Below, one piece after another: positions 44,483 through 57,044 of a stretch of DNA of 64,000 bases. Position 1 is the stretch's first letter, and every line of letters starts with the position of its first letter. The stretch comes from Adiantum capillus-veneris (taxonomy: Eukaryota > Streptophyta > Polypodiopsida > Polypodiales > Pteridaceae), in assembly GCA_014529385.2 (NCBI GenBank), contig CM043944.1:66726895-66790894 (forward strand), written 5' to 3'. The notes beneath the pieces are model-generated. The model did no database searches, was not told where the DNA came from, and worked only from the letters and a program-made list of their open reading frames with translations. Made by a program: the position numbers and the translations under genes.

Positions 44483-45311
44483 AATCTCATCTCTTTAACC
44501 AAATCTATCTCTTTCACTCTTAGTAATTCATCCTCTCTACAAATTTTAGGTTCTCCTTGCTACAGGTATATCTCTCCCCACAGTATCCTTATTGCCGACG
44601 GGCAAGAATAGGGCTTGGGAGGGAAACTTCTCTTCTCTTCTCTTCTCTTCTCTCATATCTACATTTCTCACATACTATCCTAGATGAATAACCCACATGA
44701 TGATAATTTCTATCGCTTTCACTCTGTACGATCTATTAGAATTAACGTATGGATTAGCCGTAAAATACACTTTCAACAACGTATAGTGTTTCTCTTTGGC
44801 CCAGAAAGGCTCAATGAAATACTTCTATCACTGGATCCCATGATACTACCTCGCATAGACTATAACTTTTCTTTTGACGTAAGCGTAGTTATCTTGCTAT
44901 GAACCAAGAGGATTTGTACACACAATTAATCCCAATCACTAGACAAAATATATATATTATGGTAAGCACAAAACTACAATTCCAAAGAACAATTCGTAGC
45001 CTATTTGGCCAGCCAAGATTGAATGCCATTAACTCATCTGTTAACCCTTTCATATTACCCATGATACGATATAACCATAGCCTTGATGTTTTCATCTTTG
45101 TGTTATTTTGACATTTTCTTTTGTGTTCTTTCTTTGTGCGTGTGAGTGCAAGAGAGAATGGGTGGGCTTCTTTGATTGTACTTCTTTCCAAACCCTAGTC
45201 TTCATGGCATCTATGGTTTAACTCCTTCATATAGTTTTTGTCGAGTTCTCTCACAAACTCTCACAGCCATAAGCCAGGTGCCTTCCTAGCAAGACCGCAA
45301 ATTTCACGACA
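43251..45311 (+). repeat. E 5' LTR (2,061 bp)
   Basis: TATA box TATAAAAG at 44076-44083, followed by a C/T-rich start region. A TA microsatellite is at 44425-44480 and a CTTCT run near 44630. Two related roughly 120-bp modules lie at about 44750-44880 and 44965-45090; in translation each reads like K.xFQ...FG..RLN.I..., and they recur at 56.8-57.3 kb. It ends TTCACGACA next to the internal region. Confidence 0.88.
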
Positions 45312-45316
45312 TATTT

Positions 45317-46411
45317 TTGGTGAATCCGATGCGAAACTGCCAGCGTGAGAGTTTTTGGGTAACCATGGGTGATCATGTTGAGCTACAGGGTATGCATTTT
45401 GACCCAACAACAATGCAAATGTTTCAAGCATTTGCAATGTTCATGCAGCAACAACATGCCACTGAAAGAAGGGAGATTTCAGCAACGAAGGCCATACAAG
45501 CGATCATCAACAGAATGGATCAATTCAATGGCAAAGATGTAACCAAGTACTTACTCGAGTATGTGAAGGAGATGGAGCTGCATCGCGTGTCAGAAGGTGA
45601 GATGATTCAAAGCTTTGAGCTAGTTGTTGCTCCAGAAATTAGGGAGCATGTTAGGGCAATTAAAGACGGGCATGGGAGAAATTGGGAAGAACTCAAAGTA
45701 GCTTTAAAGGAGGAATATTTCATGGAGGACTCTGAGAGAGTGACCAAAAGGACATTCTTAGAATGGGTAGTCAAGCCAAAGCAAGAACTATCAATAACAC
45801 AACTACTTAGGGAATTTGAGCGGCGCTATGCACAACTCACAAGGACAGAAAGGGCCACACTAGATACAGAGAAGACAAATCTTTTCTTACAAGCTGCAGG
45901 TAAAGAGTTTCAAGAAAATTTGGAGCTTCTTCTTGAAGATAAAGATGCTGAGCAAGGACTAAAGACCGACTAGAATGAGGTTGAAGGTGCTATCTCACTG
46001 CTTGCCAAACGACAAAGAAGAAGGGACAAGATGGTACTAAACACTACAAGTCCTTCCACCTCAACTCCTGACAAAATGGTAAAGCCTACTTTTATCGCTC
46101 CTAAGTTTGATGAGTCCATGCTAGATGAGCTTGTGAAGGGAATGCGTGACTTGAAGGTGAAGCTTGGAAAGCTTGAAGAAAAAGGCCAACCATCAGGGCC
46201 ACTTCCTAGGCAAAGACAATAGCCCAAAGAAGGGTTTGTTAATAAATGTATTTGGTGTGATAGTACAGACCATGTAAGAAGGGATTGTGATGATTTTAGT
46301 GATGCTTTGTCAAAAGATGTTGTCTTTTTTAAGGATGGTAAAATCCACTTAAGAGAGACAGGTCTACCCTTGAGAACTAACTTTGGGAAGGGGGGAATGC
46401 AAACCTTAGTT
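45317..46411 (+). pseudogene. E Gag
   Basis: One frame that begins about 5 bases after the LTR and continues into protease. Met-Gln-rich start (MQMFQAFAMFMQQQH), capsid-like helical region (RVTKRTFLEWV, ELSITQLLREFERRYAQLTRTE) and a zinc knuckle CIWCDSTDHVRRDC (46247-46288) with proper CX2CX4HX4C spacing. TAG codons at 45971-45973 and 46220-46222 break it. It is of a different lineage from the Gags of A-D. Confidence 0.82.
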
Positions 46412-47728
46412 GAAGATATGGCAACTAAGCATGCCACCTCTTCAGTTGAGGCAGCTACTTACGGAGTAAAAATTGATCATTTTTGTGATGAAGAGGTGAG
46501 TGACCATCATGGTCAAATTTGGCCAAATGTCATGCAATTAGCTAAAAAGGGAAAGCTTACAAATGAGATTCTACATGAAGCAGGTGATTGCATACGTCTA
46601 GAAACAGGATGGAATGATCCAGTGGACTCATTGTCAGTGCATGCCTACATTACAAAATGCCAACAAAATGAGGCAATTGTAGAAGAGAAGCGCAGACGTG
46701 AGAATGCTGATGAAGGACCATCAAAAAGAGCTTCTAGAACTGGGGGAATAAGTGATTCAATTCCTTCTCAAACACCCTCAACAAAAGGAGCATCTCCACC
46801 TGAAGTACTCATGGAGGAGTCTACAACAGGAAAGAAGAAAGAGCCAACGAAAGGTAAGACAAAAGGCCCAACTTATAAACTACAATCTGATATTGAGGTT
46901 GCTACAGATTTAAAGAAAGTCTTGGAGGAAAGGATCTTGAATAGCACGATTGAGTTTAATCTGGGAGAAGTTCTTGGCATTGCAAAGCGTGAATTCCATG
47001 AGGAGATCATTGACATCATCAAGAGGAAGAGGCAAACCCTTGCTGAAGTTTCTCGTCCACAGGTTGAAGGGGAAACCTCAAAGACACAAGGGATGCAACT
47101 GCAAAATAAGGAGAATCATGGAGCTGTGGTAGGATGCTACCAATCTAGTGGGAGAGTGAAGCAAGTGTATTTCTCAAATGATGATGAAGAAGTTGAAGAC
47201 ATTCCTAGGAGTTACTATTCACGAAGTCATTGGGCAAGGGCTACTACAGAAACTTTGGTCAAGGTAGGTGATCTTGAAGAGCCATTTGTTGCCTTGATTG
47301 ACCATGGTTCATAAATAAACATAATGTCAAAGAGTCTCTACAACAAGTGCAAATGGCCGATGGACACAAGTCATGGCTGGATGGTAAAAGTGGCAAACAA
47401 TTCATCCGGTGAATTGTATGCAGCATGTCCAGGTGTGAAGGTAACAATAGGTGATGTAAATATTGACCAAAACTTCTTTGTACAGGATACATCTTCATAT
47501 CATCTCATCCTTGGACAACCCTACATTGTGGGAGTTCGAATGGAAACAAAGGTAATGGACGATGGTTCAGCATATGCTAGGATACATAGCAAAGATGGTA
47601 AACGTGCTGTCCAATTTCTCACAGTTTGTGTAAACCATGAAAGAAATCGTGACAACCTCAGAGAACATCCTCTACCAAAGGTAAGCAAAGAGTTTCATGA
47701 TCATAGAGAAATGATGGGTTTTGGCTAA
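46412..47728 (+). pseudogene. E protease region
   Basis: Same frame as gag. A charged linker with a Thr/Lys/Gly-rich stretch (KKKEPTKGKTKGPTYKL) leads to a retropepsin: active site ALIDHGS directly followed by TAA (47312-47314), then INIMSKSLY, and a flap-end LILGQPYI. It ends at TAA 47726-47728. The stop inside the active-site loop disables it. Confidence 0.83.
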
Positions 47729-47808
47729 GTACCATTGTAAAGCGGGATTGCAGTGGTGCAGAAAGAAAAAGGGTCTCGCTTGATCCAAAAATAGGTGAAA
47801 CTTTCTCG

Positions 47809-48706
47809 ATGAGCTCCTTGGTAACAAGGAATGGATCAGTATGCTTTACAAAACTTGAAAATTTGAAGAGATATAAGAGGCAATATGTGCATAATGTACA
47901 AATAGGCATGAAAAAGAGTGGGTTGCTAAAGCCTACTGAAAATGTTTTGGGTTTGTGTGAACAAGTTTCTTTTGTAGATACTATGGGTGAGCTTGATGCT
48001 ATAATGAGGTCTAGTTTGCATCTTGAAAATGAAGTTGTGGAAGTTTGCTCTATGGAAATGTATCAAGTAATAGAAGCCTTTAAAGAAAGCCAAACAGTTG
48101 GCCCAGAAGTCCATGTTGAAACTAAATACAAGAGTGTAGCAAAGAAGGTGAAACCAGTAGCTTCATCCTTACCACACAACAACAAGGAAAAGATTGAACA
48201 GGCTTCTTTACAACCAAGTTTTGTCTAATCCTAAAAAGATCGGGCATACCTTCACAAAGGAGTCCTTTCAAGAGTTGCAGATTGGTTGCGAGGAGTTTCT
48301 AACACAGGAGGAGACAAAGTGCTTCAAAGAAATGCTTTCAAAGCATGGTAAGGCTTTTGCATTTGAGCCACATGAGATAGGATGTGTTGATCCTTATATT
48401 GTAGCTCCTATGGTAATTTTCACAATACCTCATGTGCTTTGGAGTCTGTGGCCTATTCCGGTTCCAAAGGCTCATTTGCCAAAGTTAGTAGAGCTACTGA
48501 ATGAGAAAATCAAAATCGGAGTCTTGGAGCCTTCTTGTGCTCCATACTCAAACAGGTGGTTCACAGTTCCAAAGAAGAATGGTTCTCTACGCTTCATCCA
48601 AGATATGCAACCAGTGAACAAGGTGACAATTAGAAATGTAGGTACAAGTCCAATTGTGGATGAATTTGCAGAGGCGTTTGCAGGGAGGGAAATCTACTCA
48701 ATGGGG
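47809..48706 (+). pseudogene. E reverse transcriptase, 5' third only
   Basis: After a frame change near 48200 it reads into RT: PVPKAHLPKLVELLNEKIKIGVLEPS, then YSNRWFTVPKKNGSLRFIQDMQPVNKVTIRN, then AFAGREIYSMGD. The PKKNGSLRFIQD wording differs from the VCVDYRKLN type in B and D. The frame then runs straight into LTR sequence at 48707, so the YxDD catalytic motif and everything after it are lost. Confidence 0.85.
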
Positions 48707-50021
48707 GATATGATCAAAATACTGGACCCTAGTCTGCCCACATCATGCAAGGGCAGCTCATTTCCAACTTTTCCAATTCTTGTTCACACTAGCTCCTCTC
48801 TTCTTGTGTAAACCCTTGGGGGTTCCCTTCACCTATAAAAGGGGACCTCTTCTTCCTTGGAAAGAACTCAAGCATTCAATCCATTGATGAGAGGAATTCA
48901 TGAGGGAGTGAGTAGTAACGCCTAATTGTACTTAGCCATTAACATAAGCCCAAGCCTACACTTTTTCCTAGAAGAAGACTAGCCATTCTTGCAACAAGCT
49001 ACCCTTGGAAGATCAAATCTAATCAAAGAAGGTCTTACACTTGGTGTATCAATCAAAGTGTAATTCTCCACTCTTCTTCTCTCTCCATCAATAATGGTGT
49101 CGAAGGGTTTGTCAAGTAAGATGTGTTCTACATTGATGTTTTCTTGATTTCTTGTTGTTTTCTTTTTCATCTCTAATCCAACATATATATATATATATAT
49201 CTAATCTCATCTCTTTAACCAAATCTATCTCTTTCACTCTTAGTAATTCATCCTCTCTACAAATTTTAGGTTCTCCTTGCTACAGGTACATCTCTCCCCG
49301 CAGTATCCTTATTGCCTACAGGCAAGAATAGGGCTTGGGAGGGAAACTTCTCTTCTCTTCTCTTCTCTTCTCTCATATCTACATTTCTCACATACTAATA
49401 ACCCACATTATGATAATTTCTATCGCTTTCACTTTGTATGATCTATTAGAATTAACGTATGGATTAGCCGTAAAATACACTTTCAACAACGTATAGTGTT
49501 TCTCTTTGGCCCTGAAAGGCGCAATGAAATACTTCTATCACCGGATCCCATCATACTACCTCTCATAGACTATAACTTTTCTTTTGACGTAAGCGTAGTT
49601 ATCTTGCTCTGAACCAAGAGGATTTGTACACACAATTAATCCCAATCACTAGACAAAATATATATATTATGGTAAGCACAAAACTACAATTCCAAAGAAC
49701 AATTCGTAGCCTATTTGGCCAGCCAAGATTGAATGCCATTAACTCATCTGTTAACCCTTTCATATTACCCATGATACGATATGACCATAGCCTTGATTTT
49801 TTCATCTTTGTGTTATTTTGACATTTTCTTTTGTGTTCTTTCTTTGTGCGTGTGAGTGCAAGAGAGAATGGGTGGGCTTCTTTGATTGTACTTCTTTCCA
49901 AACCCTAGTCTTCATGGCATCTATGGTTTAACTCCTTCATATAGTTTTTGTCGAGTTCTCTCACAAACTCTCACAGCCATAAGCCCAGTGCCTTCCAGGC
50001 AAGACCGCAAATTTCTCGACA
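48707..50021 (+). repeat. E 3' LTR, 5'-truncated
   Basis: Matches 43949-45311. It starts inside the LTR at a GATATG shared by the RT and LTR sequences. TATA box at 48834-48841, a shorter TA run at 49185-49200, and a 10-bp loss near 49395. It ends CTCGACA. Confidence 0.9.
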
Positions 50022-50103
50022 ACGCAACATTTCATAACTCGCAAAAGATAAGACTTTGGTACGAAACTTGAGTTATGTTGTGTTGTTGACCCAGCGGTCA
50101 ACA
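50022..50103 (-). repeat. A 5' LTR, outer end
   Basis: Matches 13515-13597 and ends CGGTCAACA, followed by the CCTAC target duplication of A at 50104-50108. Separated from 43250 by element E. Confidence 0.92.
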
Positions 50104-50108
50104 CCTAC

Positions 50109-50574
50109 TTATGATGAAATTTAGGCCATGGTCCGGCGACGCCAAAAGCTACGAATTACTGTGATGTGTTTACGTCAATGCGTACAGCTCTTACCTGCGG
50201 TTGCAATGCAATAGAAGCGATTGCAATGTGATAATCGAGGAGGGAGTATGAAGTGCGAGAAGGAGAGAGGTGAGCGTCATTAGCTCACACTATGTATTTC
50301 GTTATCCAAAAACTTAATAATAACTTACAAAAATTGGCTTTTATACCTTAGCCAAGGTTTTTGGTGGTCAAAACTAATAATCTGGGAGTTCTATCAAAGA
50401 TCAGTAATGACAGGTTGATACAATCTGGAAGCTTGTAGCCCGGTCTCATCAATACAAGGTTTATCCAAAAATTAGGAGCAACAATATTCCTGAATTATCA
50501 AACTAATAAGTGTTTTTACACTTAGAACTCTGAAAAATGATATCTGTAGTGTTTGTGTTAGCTTGTTGCTAACA
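50109..50574 (-). repeat. C 5' LTR, right part
   Basis: Continuation of the LTR at 12185-12652 beyond A. It has a TATA-like TTTTATACC near 50340 (minus-strand GGTATAAAA) in the place where A and B have theirs, and ends TTGCTAACA. Confidence 0.82.
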
Positions 50575-53045
50575 AATGACAACTATGGATAGAAAAGCGT
50601 TGGTACGATATGAGGATTTACATGCTAGTGACATATTACAAGATACATGCATTGAATCAACTCATTTGGTAGAGCCTATTTCAGAAAAAACAAAAGTATT
50701 GCTTTATAAACAGAAACCAAAGATGAACCAACTCATTTGGTAGAGCCTATTTCAGAAAAAACAAAAGTATTGCTTTTTTATAAACAGAAAGCCAAATATG
50801 TCTATGAAACCTTTTAAGAAATCCAATCAAGCATCCCTATCATTTGTCCAGCTTGTTTCAACCTTAGATTGCAAAAACTTTATTTTATCGGTACCTTGAA
50901 CAATTTGAAAATGGGGTTCGATGCTCAGTGCATGGTAATGATGGTTTCATAAGAAAAGGAAGAGACCATACAGAAATAGGAAGGGCCAAAATTCCACATA
51001 AGAGTAGAGCTATGGAAAATGGTACTATGGAAACCTTTCTTGCAATACCAAACACATACAAGCAAATAGACATCTTACATGATGTCAATAAAACACTTGA
51101 GAGTATGAGTCTCAAGCCAATGTCTAACACTACATTCAATAGGATTTGGAATACATAGTTTTCTAGTGTGGCCTTGTAAAAAACAAGCGAGTTCTCCAAA
51201 TACGTTGTGTGTAGTTAGAGTAAGTCTCATCTAGAGTCAACAAAGGATGATGAGCTCATTGAACCTTTGAAGGATGAACATATAATTCACATGATGCAAT
51301 AACAAAGTTGTAGAAATGTGTACTACACCTGGCGTAAGTTCTCCCAATTGCAAAAGGATAAGTATTTATGCACTATACATGATAAAATGGACCAAAAAAA
51401 ATATAGCAATACCTAGATTGCGCGTGAACTCAAAAGAATATGCGAGTGCATTTTAGTTGCAAGTATCATTAACAGGTATGTTAACACATGGGCATGGTCA
51501 TGGGATGTATGGTCATTTCTTGTTGAATGGACTATGGCCTTCAGATTTGAATGCTACAATTGATTCCCTTGTATTATGCTTACCAAATTTGGAAAGAATA
51601 GAAAACCATGGGCTAGGAGATTTATGCCATGATGGTATGCCACGCAACAATGGAGCATTGTTCAATGCATTGAATTCAAGGATATCTCTAGACCACCAAA
51701 ACAAAATGGGAAAAGAGCGTGAGAGAAATGCATCAGCAGTAACACAACCATTGGCTATTCAAGGATGAGTGAAGAGATTTCTAACTTGAAATCAGCCTCC
51801 TCTCAATGTGTTGTGGATACCATGTCCACTCTCGTGTTTCAAAAATTGCATGAGAATCTCTTCCTACTAGAGCTAGATAATTGTGCAGCAAAGAATACCA
51901 ATCGATGTTTATTTTCATACTTATCCTTGCTAGTAGCAAAAGGTGTTCTCAAAACTGTGCATTTGGGATTCTTAATGGTGGGTCATACACATGAGAACAT
52001 AGATGCAATGTTTAGCAGGTTCTCAGAGAGATTGCAAGTAGGAATGACATTCACTTTTCCACATTTGATAAAACATTTTTAAAAATGTGAAAGATCAGCT
52101 TCAACACCATTTTTTATGATGTAATTTCTGGACGTCAAATCGTTTGTTAAATGGTACATGTGTGATGGACAAGATTCTCTTGTTGAACACTCTAATCCAC
52201 TTCAGTTTTGATTCTTTATGCAAGGCTATAGAAATCCTAGTAATGCAGTACAAAATTCACCCCAAATCACCTGATTAGATGCCGAGGGAGTCAGGAATTC
52301 AATTGTGGAAAAAAGCTGATCAAGGGAAACCAAAATTTCCAGTTGGCTATCCGGATGTGGTTCCTGTAGTAGACTATGTGAGGGATAGTCCGCTTATTAT
52401 TTAAGGGATTAAGACATATCTTGAATTTTGGAAAAGATGGACTCTACTAAAGGGAAAGGAGAACAATTCTAAAAAATACATGGAGCTAGTTATTATTTAT
52501 TGGCTAAAAATAATTACTAAGCCTGAACAACCACCCGATAAACAAACTGGTGAATACACATCATTCTTGCCAAATACTATAGGGAGTCATTGAATGCAGC
52601 AGATAGAAAAAGACATAGATGAGTTTCAAGGATATGAAGAATTGAATAATCACTACGTTGGTCCTCAAAGTGCAAGGTCACAGGAAGCTTTTAGGCCTCA
52701 AATTGATGTAAGGAAAGGGGGTTTTGTTATTGTGAGACCCGCAGATCCTGAATATCTAATATGGCTAGGCATGTGGACTTAGATCTTGATGTAGACGTTC
52801 ATTTCCTAACTACAAGAAAGTTTTTATTCAATATTGGGAACCAAAACCTCAAAATAAAAATCCCACAATCCAAAAACAATATTAGGGTTGTTGGAAAAAT
52901 AATTGGTGGTGTAATCTTGCTGACCTAAAGTGTTGAGAGTGTGTTGATGCAGTTGTGTGGTCCTGAACTCCAAAGTGTGGAAGACTTGTAGAAGCAATTA
53001 AAATCCCGTCCAATGCTGTGGAGAAAGCACAAGATAGCTTGATAG
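50575..53045 (+). pseudogene. DUF7869-type protein gene, decayed, interrupted by element C
   Basis: Recognised from its central domain in pieces: 51457-51768 (SLTGMLTHGHGHGMYGHFLLNG) and 51765-52082 (LDNCAAKNTNRCLFSYLSLLVAKGV, then FLMVGHTHENIDAMFSRFSE). The LDNC...N and GHTHE.ID..FSR motifs are typical of the DUF7869 family, widespread in eukaryotes and possibly transposase-derived. Upstream, 50928-51158 and about 51365-51400 (IHDKMDQ) fit the region before it. Downstream, 52594-53040 has GGFVIVRPADPEY and a Trp-rich WKNNWW segment near the end. At least six frame changes or stops. Function of the family is not established, to my knowledge. Confidence 0.7.
50657..50791. repeat. Direct tandem duplication, about 72-bp unit
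   Basis: The phrase starting CAACTCATTTGGTAGAGCC and ending ATAAACAGAAA occurs at about 50657 and again at about 50729, with a 3-4-base length difference in a T run. It lies in the decayed DUF7869 region. Confidence 0.85.
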
Positions 53046-53459
53046 GATAAATTGAATAGGATTTCAATTTCATAATGTTTTTTTTCTTGTTATCCATGTT
53101 TATGTATGATTTTATAAAGTACTAATTAACACCAACATGAAAATAAAATTTTGGATGGGACAAAAAAGGTGTTCTCAACACTACCATTTTCTTGAGAAGC
53201 TATCTCTTTGTATAATGTAACACAAGTCTCCAACAAAAAAATTATCTATGATATACCGAAAATAAATGAAATTTTCCCAAATCAAATGGAAAATAGGAAT
53301 CCATTGGCATTGAAATCAGTCCCAAAGTTGTGAGATTTTCCCATTTCATCTAAAAGAGTTTTGGGATCATGTTTGCCTATCAAATTCACTTGAGTCATTT
53401 AGAGATGACCTATATCAAGGTGAGTGGTTGCTCCTTGGATGCTATTTCAGCACTTTGAC
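53046..53459. other. AT-rich stretch, no gene seen
   Basis: No frame with recognisable motifs, apart from short fragments near the right end (SLESFRDDLYQGEW) that may lead into the integrase remnant. Confidence 0.5.
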
Positions 53460-54240
53460 AAGGCAAGAAGGGTGGATTCATCAATAGTTCAAAAGAATAG
53501 AGAGAAAGGAATATGGATAATTTTTGAAACATGGGTACTTTTGGAAGTGTACAAAAAAAAGAAATGGAATTCCATTGAGAGTCGTGAATGATAAAGATGC
53601 TAAAAATGAGCTTAAGAGAAAGTTTCATGAGAGTCTTTATGTTGGACATAGAGGTGTATGGGCCACCTTTACTAAAATGAAAGAGAGGTATTGGTGGAAA
53701 GGTATGTATAAAGATCTAGCTCAATTTGTGGAGTCTTGTGAAACATATCAAATGTACGTCATCTTGATAGGCTGCACCCTACTCACCCATTGGCCATGAA
53801 TTATTAGTAGGAAATAGATCTGGTTACAATTCCATTGGGATTATGGAAAATGAGATACATAGTGCTTGCACGTGAATACTTTACCAACTAAGTTGAAGGT
53901 CGTGCTCTAAGAACAAAAAGCGCACAAGGGGTATGTAGGTCCCTTTTGGATAATGTAATTAGTCGTTATGGCTGTGGTGGGAAAATAATAGCGGAGAGTG
54001 GTGACTTGGATGTTGACAAAGCAAGGGAGTTTTTCTCTATGCTGAGCATTAAACTTGCTCTCACTATTGCATATAATCCTGAGGGAAATGGTAAATCAGA
54101 GTGTGGGCATATAATCACAAAGTGGTAAATGGTAATTCAAAATTTCCATAGTGAGCTACCTCATTCTATAAAAATCACTCAAACACTATGGTTATCATCA
54201 CCCTTTCACTGTACATAAGCATATATGAGTTAGGGGACTT
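53460..54240 (+). pseudogene. Element F integrase remnant
   Basis: 53524-53799 has NGIPLRVVNDKDAKNEL, then an H2C2 zinc-binding segment (FHESLYVGHRG...YWWKGMYKDLAQFVESCETYQ). 53860-54128, in another frame, has the integrase core: ARE.FTN.VEGRAL, LLDNVISRYGCGGKI, then AESGDLDVDKAREFF where the second catalytic Asp would be, and NPEGNGKSECGH holding the catalytic Glu. The RYGCGGK wording suggests the same lineage as E (weak). Stops and frame changes show that it is dead. Confidence 0.75.
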
Positions 54241-56793
54241 TCCCCATATCTCCTAAAAAACCCTCAATTAGCTAGTCACTCACTGGGCTAGTTGAGCCAA
54301 AAAAATAAATAATAATTAAAAAAAATCATACCATGGCCTAAACATAGGGATCGTTTATATTTTGGTATTTTATTTTAATATATTTATACCCAAGTGTGTG
54401 TTTTATTAGGCTATGTAGGCCTTCTTTTATCCTATTGCACCATCGGTATATTTTTTTTGTTGCCGATGTGTACATCCTCTAGTCTCATAAATATTTTCTT
54501 CTTTTATACAAACCACCTCCACATTTTCACCCTCACCCTTGTGAACAGAAAAAATCAATTTCTACTCCCTTAGCCACTTTTATTATATAATTTTTATTTA
54601 CTTGTATTTTCTCTTTCATTACTTGCATACTTTTTCCTCTTTCACCCAAAATAATACAAAAGAGGTACCATATCATATGGTTCCAATATATTTTCCATAT
54701 CCATAATTCTTCCATATGTTTTCATTATGTACTATTATTCTAACACCATGTGCTCATTGAGCTAAAATCCATGAATAGTCCATACACTAGTTCCACCATG
54801 TAAATATTTATTTTTTTCACCAACAATCCTCCTACATGCATGTGTAAAGATAACTTGGATGCTTTGTATCATGATATGACAAAGGAGGGGCTTACTCTTG
54901 GATGCATTGTGCAAATTCAACAAAGGAGGGGCCCACTAAAAGACTTTTGCAGGCATTAAAAATATGCTTTTTGGTGAGATGTTTGGCGCTTATCTCCTCT
55001 CAAAATTTGAAGAAGTAATCAAGCTATAAAATGTATCCCACAAGTTTTATAATCACCTTAATTTTTTGCATATTTTTTAGAGCTACCATTGGTGACTTAT
55101 GAATTCTATAGTGGACCGCAGTCTGCCCACTTTTTCTCACAATCACCCATAGTCTTCTCTCACTTCTTTTCACACTTCTACACATACACACACAATCATT
55201 TCTTTCAATCTGTCACTCAAACCTGCAACTTTCAAGGCTTATTTTATCTTTCTCACAATTTCCATCTCTCTACTCGATAGCCCAAAAATTATCGTCTCTA
55301 CACATAGATAGCTCAATTTCTCTCTCTAGAATCAAATTCATATTACCATAACCTCTTCGTGCTTTCACAAAAAGAGAAAAAATCAGCAAATAACCAACCT
55401 TAAGCTCTACAAAAGGATAAGCTTGATCATGGAAAATTCAACTTTCCGCTGGTCACAAAAACTACACCGACAAAGTTCTAGAACCGCTTCATTTACTTGA
55501 GCAGATTGGTGGAAAATTCCCTTTCATCTTGTGGTTTTGATCAAATTGTGTATATTCTCATCCTTCTCTTACTTTATATCATTGTATAAATCATGTAGTA
55601 CACCTTGAGTGCATATGCCATGTAATTTTACCCCATCCTACTAACTACACTATAACACTAGTGACTAACCCTTCTTGTAAATTGCACCCTCTACTATCTA
55701 GTAGAGTAGCCACATCCAAGTTACTCACCTCTCTCTCCTTTCACTCTCAATAGTTCTTCCCCTTGAGTCCACATCCATGCATCTCAAAGGCAAAGAGAGA
55801 CCCACTCTCATTTGAAATTCAAAAAGAAATCATAATCCATGTTACTCTTATTAAAATTTATGAGGTTTAATCCTAATCGGGGCTTCCAAAAACCTATAAA
55901 TAGAACCCCTCTCTTCTTTGTAATGGAAATTTCACACATAACATAGCACTCTCCAACCCTAGTTGTGTGAGGAGATTGTAATATTTGAGAGATCTCTATC
56001 ACATTACACTCATGTGTGCATAGAGATGCTTTGTGGCTATTGAGAGAAATTGAGTGATGTCCTACTCTCCATCACATTTTTAGCTTTCACTCGCTCATAA
56101 ATAAGATTAATAGTTTGGGGTACAATTGTGTACAACAGCTATGCCTCTTATCTCCAAAATCAACACGGCACTTTGGTTCCATATCTTGTATAGGGTGAAC
56201 TTGTTCTCAAGATTATTTGTATGCTTTCATGCCTTGTGGTTTTAAGGGGCTTGTTGAATTTTTTGCCTACAACTAATTGTAAGAGGGTGATGTGGTGAGA
56301 GGGCTCCCATAATTAACCCTAAGACAATGGACAAATGGCAATAAGATCGAGCCTTGTGTTGTCTCTCTAATTTCTCTAAGCTAGGAAGCATCTAATCTTG
56401 TATGCAAGGACCTCGTTGTTCATGTTTATTTTTACTCTCTACCTTACTCTCTTCAAAATTCCTATGGTTGTGAAGGACTATGCTTGGTGTGTTTGTGTGG
56501 CAATTTTGCATTCTTTCTTTTGCGCATTGGGCTACATAGTATTTGCGTCCTAGTTTGCATCCATAACTAGGTGGTGCCCCTTTCTTTTGTTGGGGATGTG
56601 GGTTTGTTGTTTTAGTTGCCCTAGCCCCAAATGAGCACCATGGGAGCCTTGAGAAGTGTTTAATGGTTGCTTCTCTTGTTGCCCGCCCAGACCGCCTTAG
56701 TTTTGGTGCTCCCACAGAGGACTGTTTATGTATGTTTTTTTGTGTAAGTTCAACCTTTAGAATTGTCGAGTAGTTTGCATGAATTAGGAGAAG

Positions 56794-56963
56794 TTGTATG
56801 ATCTTTTCATTCCCATTGCAAGGCAAAAGGTACAAATAATCTTTAGTAATAAGTTGCAATTTCAACATATAGTTTGTAGAATTTTAGGTCCTCTTAGGTT
56901 AGCCAAAATAAATGCTTTGGTAAATTCTTATATTTTGCCTCTCATTGGGTACAATCTTAGTTT

Positions 56964-57044
<81 letters not shown>

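Larger units (their letters stand above)
43251..50021 (+). mobile_element. Element E: Ty3/gypsy element of another lineage, internally deleted
   Basis: 6,771 bp with terminal TGTCG...CGACA, in A's 5' LTR. The flanks share only ACGC (43247-43250 and 50022-50025), so the duplication is 4 bp or a mutated 5 bp. It has a 2,061-bp 5' LTR, gag, protease and the start of RT. The rest of RT, RNase H and integrase and about 700 bp of the 3' LTR are gone. LTR overlap differs at about 2.5% by eye, younger than A. Confidence 0.9.
12653..50103 (-). mobile_element. Element A: gag-only (TR-GAG type) Ty3/gypsy element, host of B and E
   Basis: Bounded by CCTAC at 12648-12652 and 50104-50108. Its LTRs are 12653-13597 and 42370-43250 plus 50022-50103. 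Removing B (16120-41060) and E (43251-50021) leaves about 5.7 kb: LTR, tRNA-Asp primer site, roughly 2.4-kb leader with palindromes, gag, polypurine tract, LTR. No protease, RT or integrase is present, and gag ends directly at the polypurine tract, so A fits the known class of terminal-repeat elements with only gag. By eye the two LTRs differ at about 39 of 945 positions plus a small indel. Confidence 0.9.
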
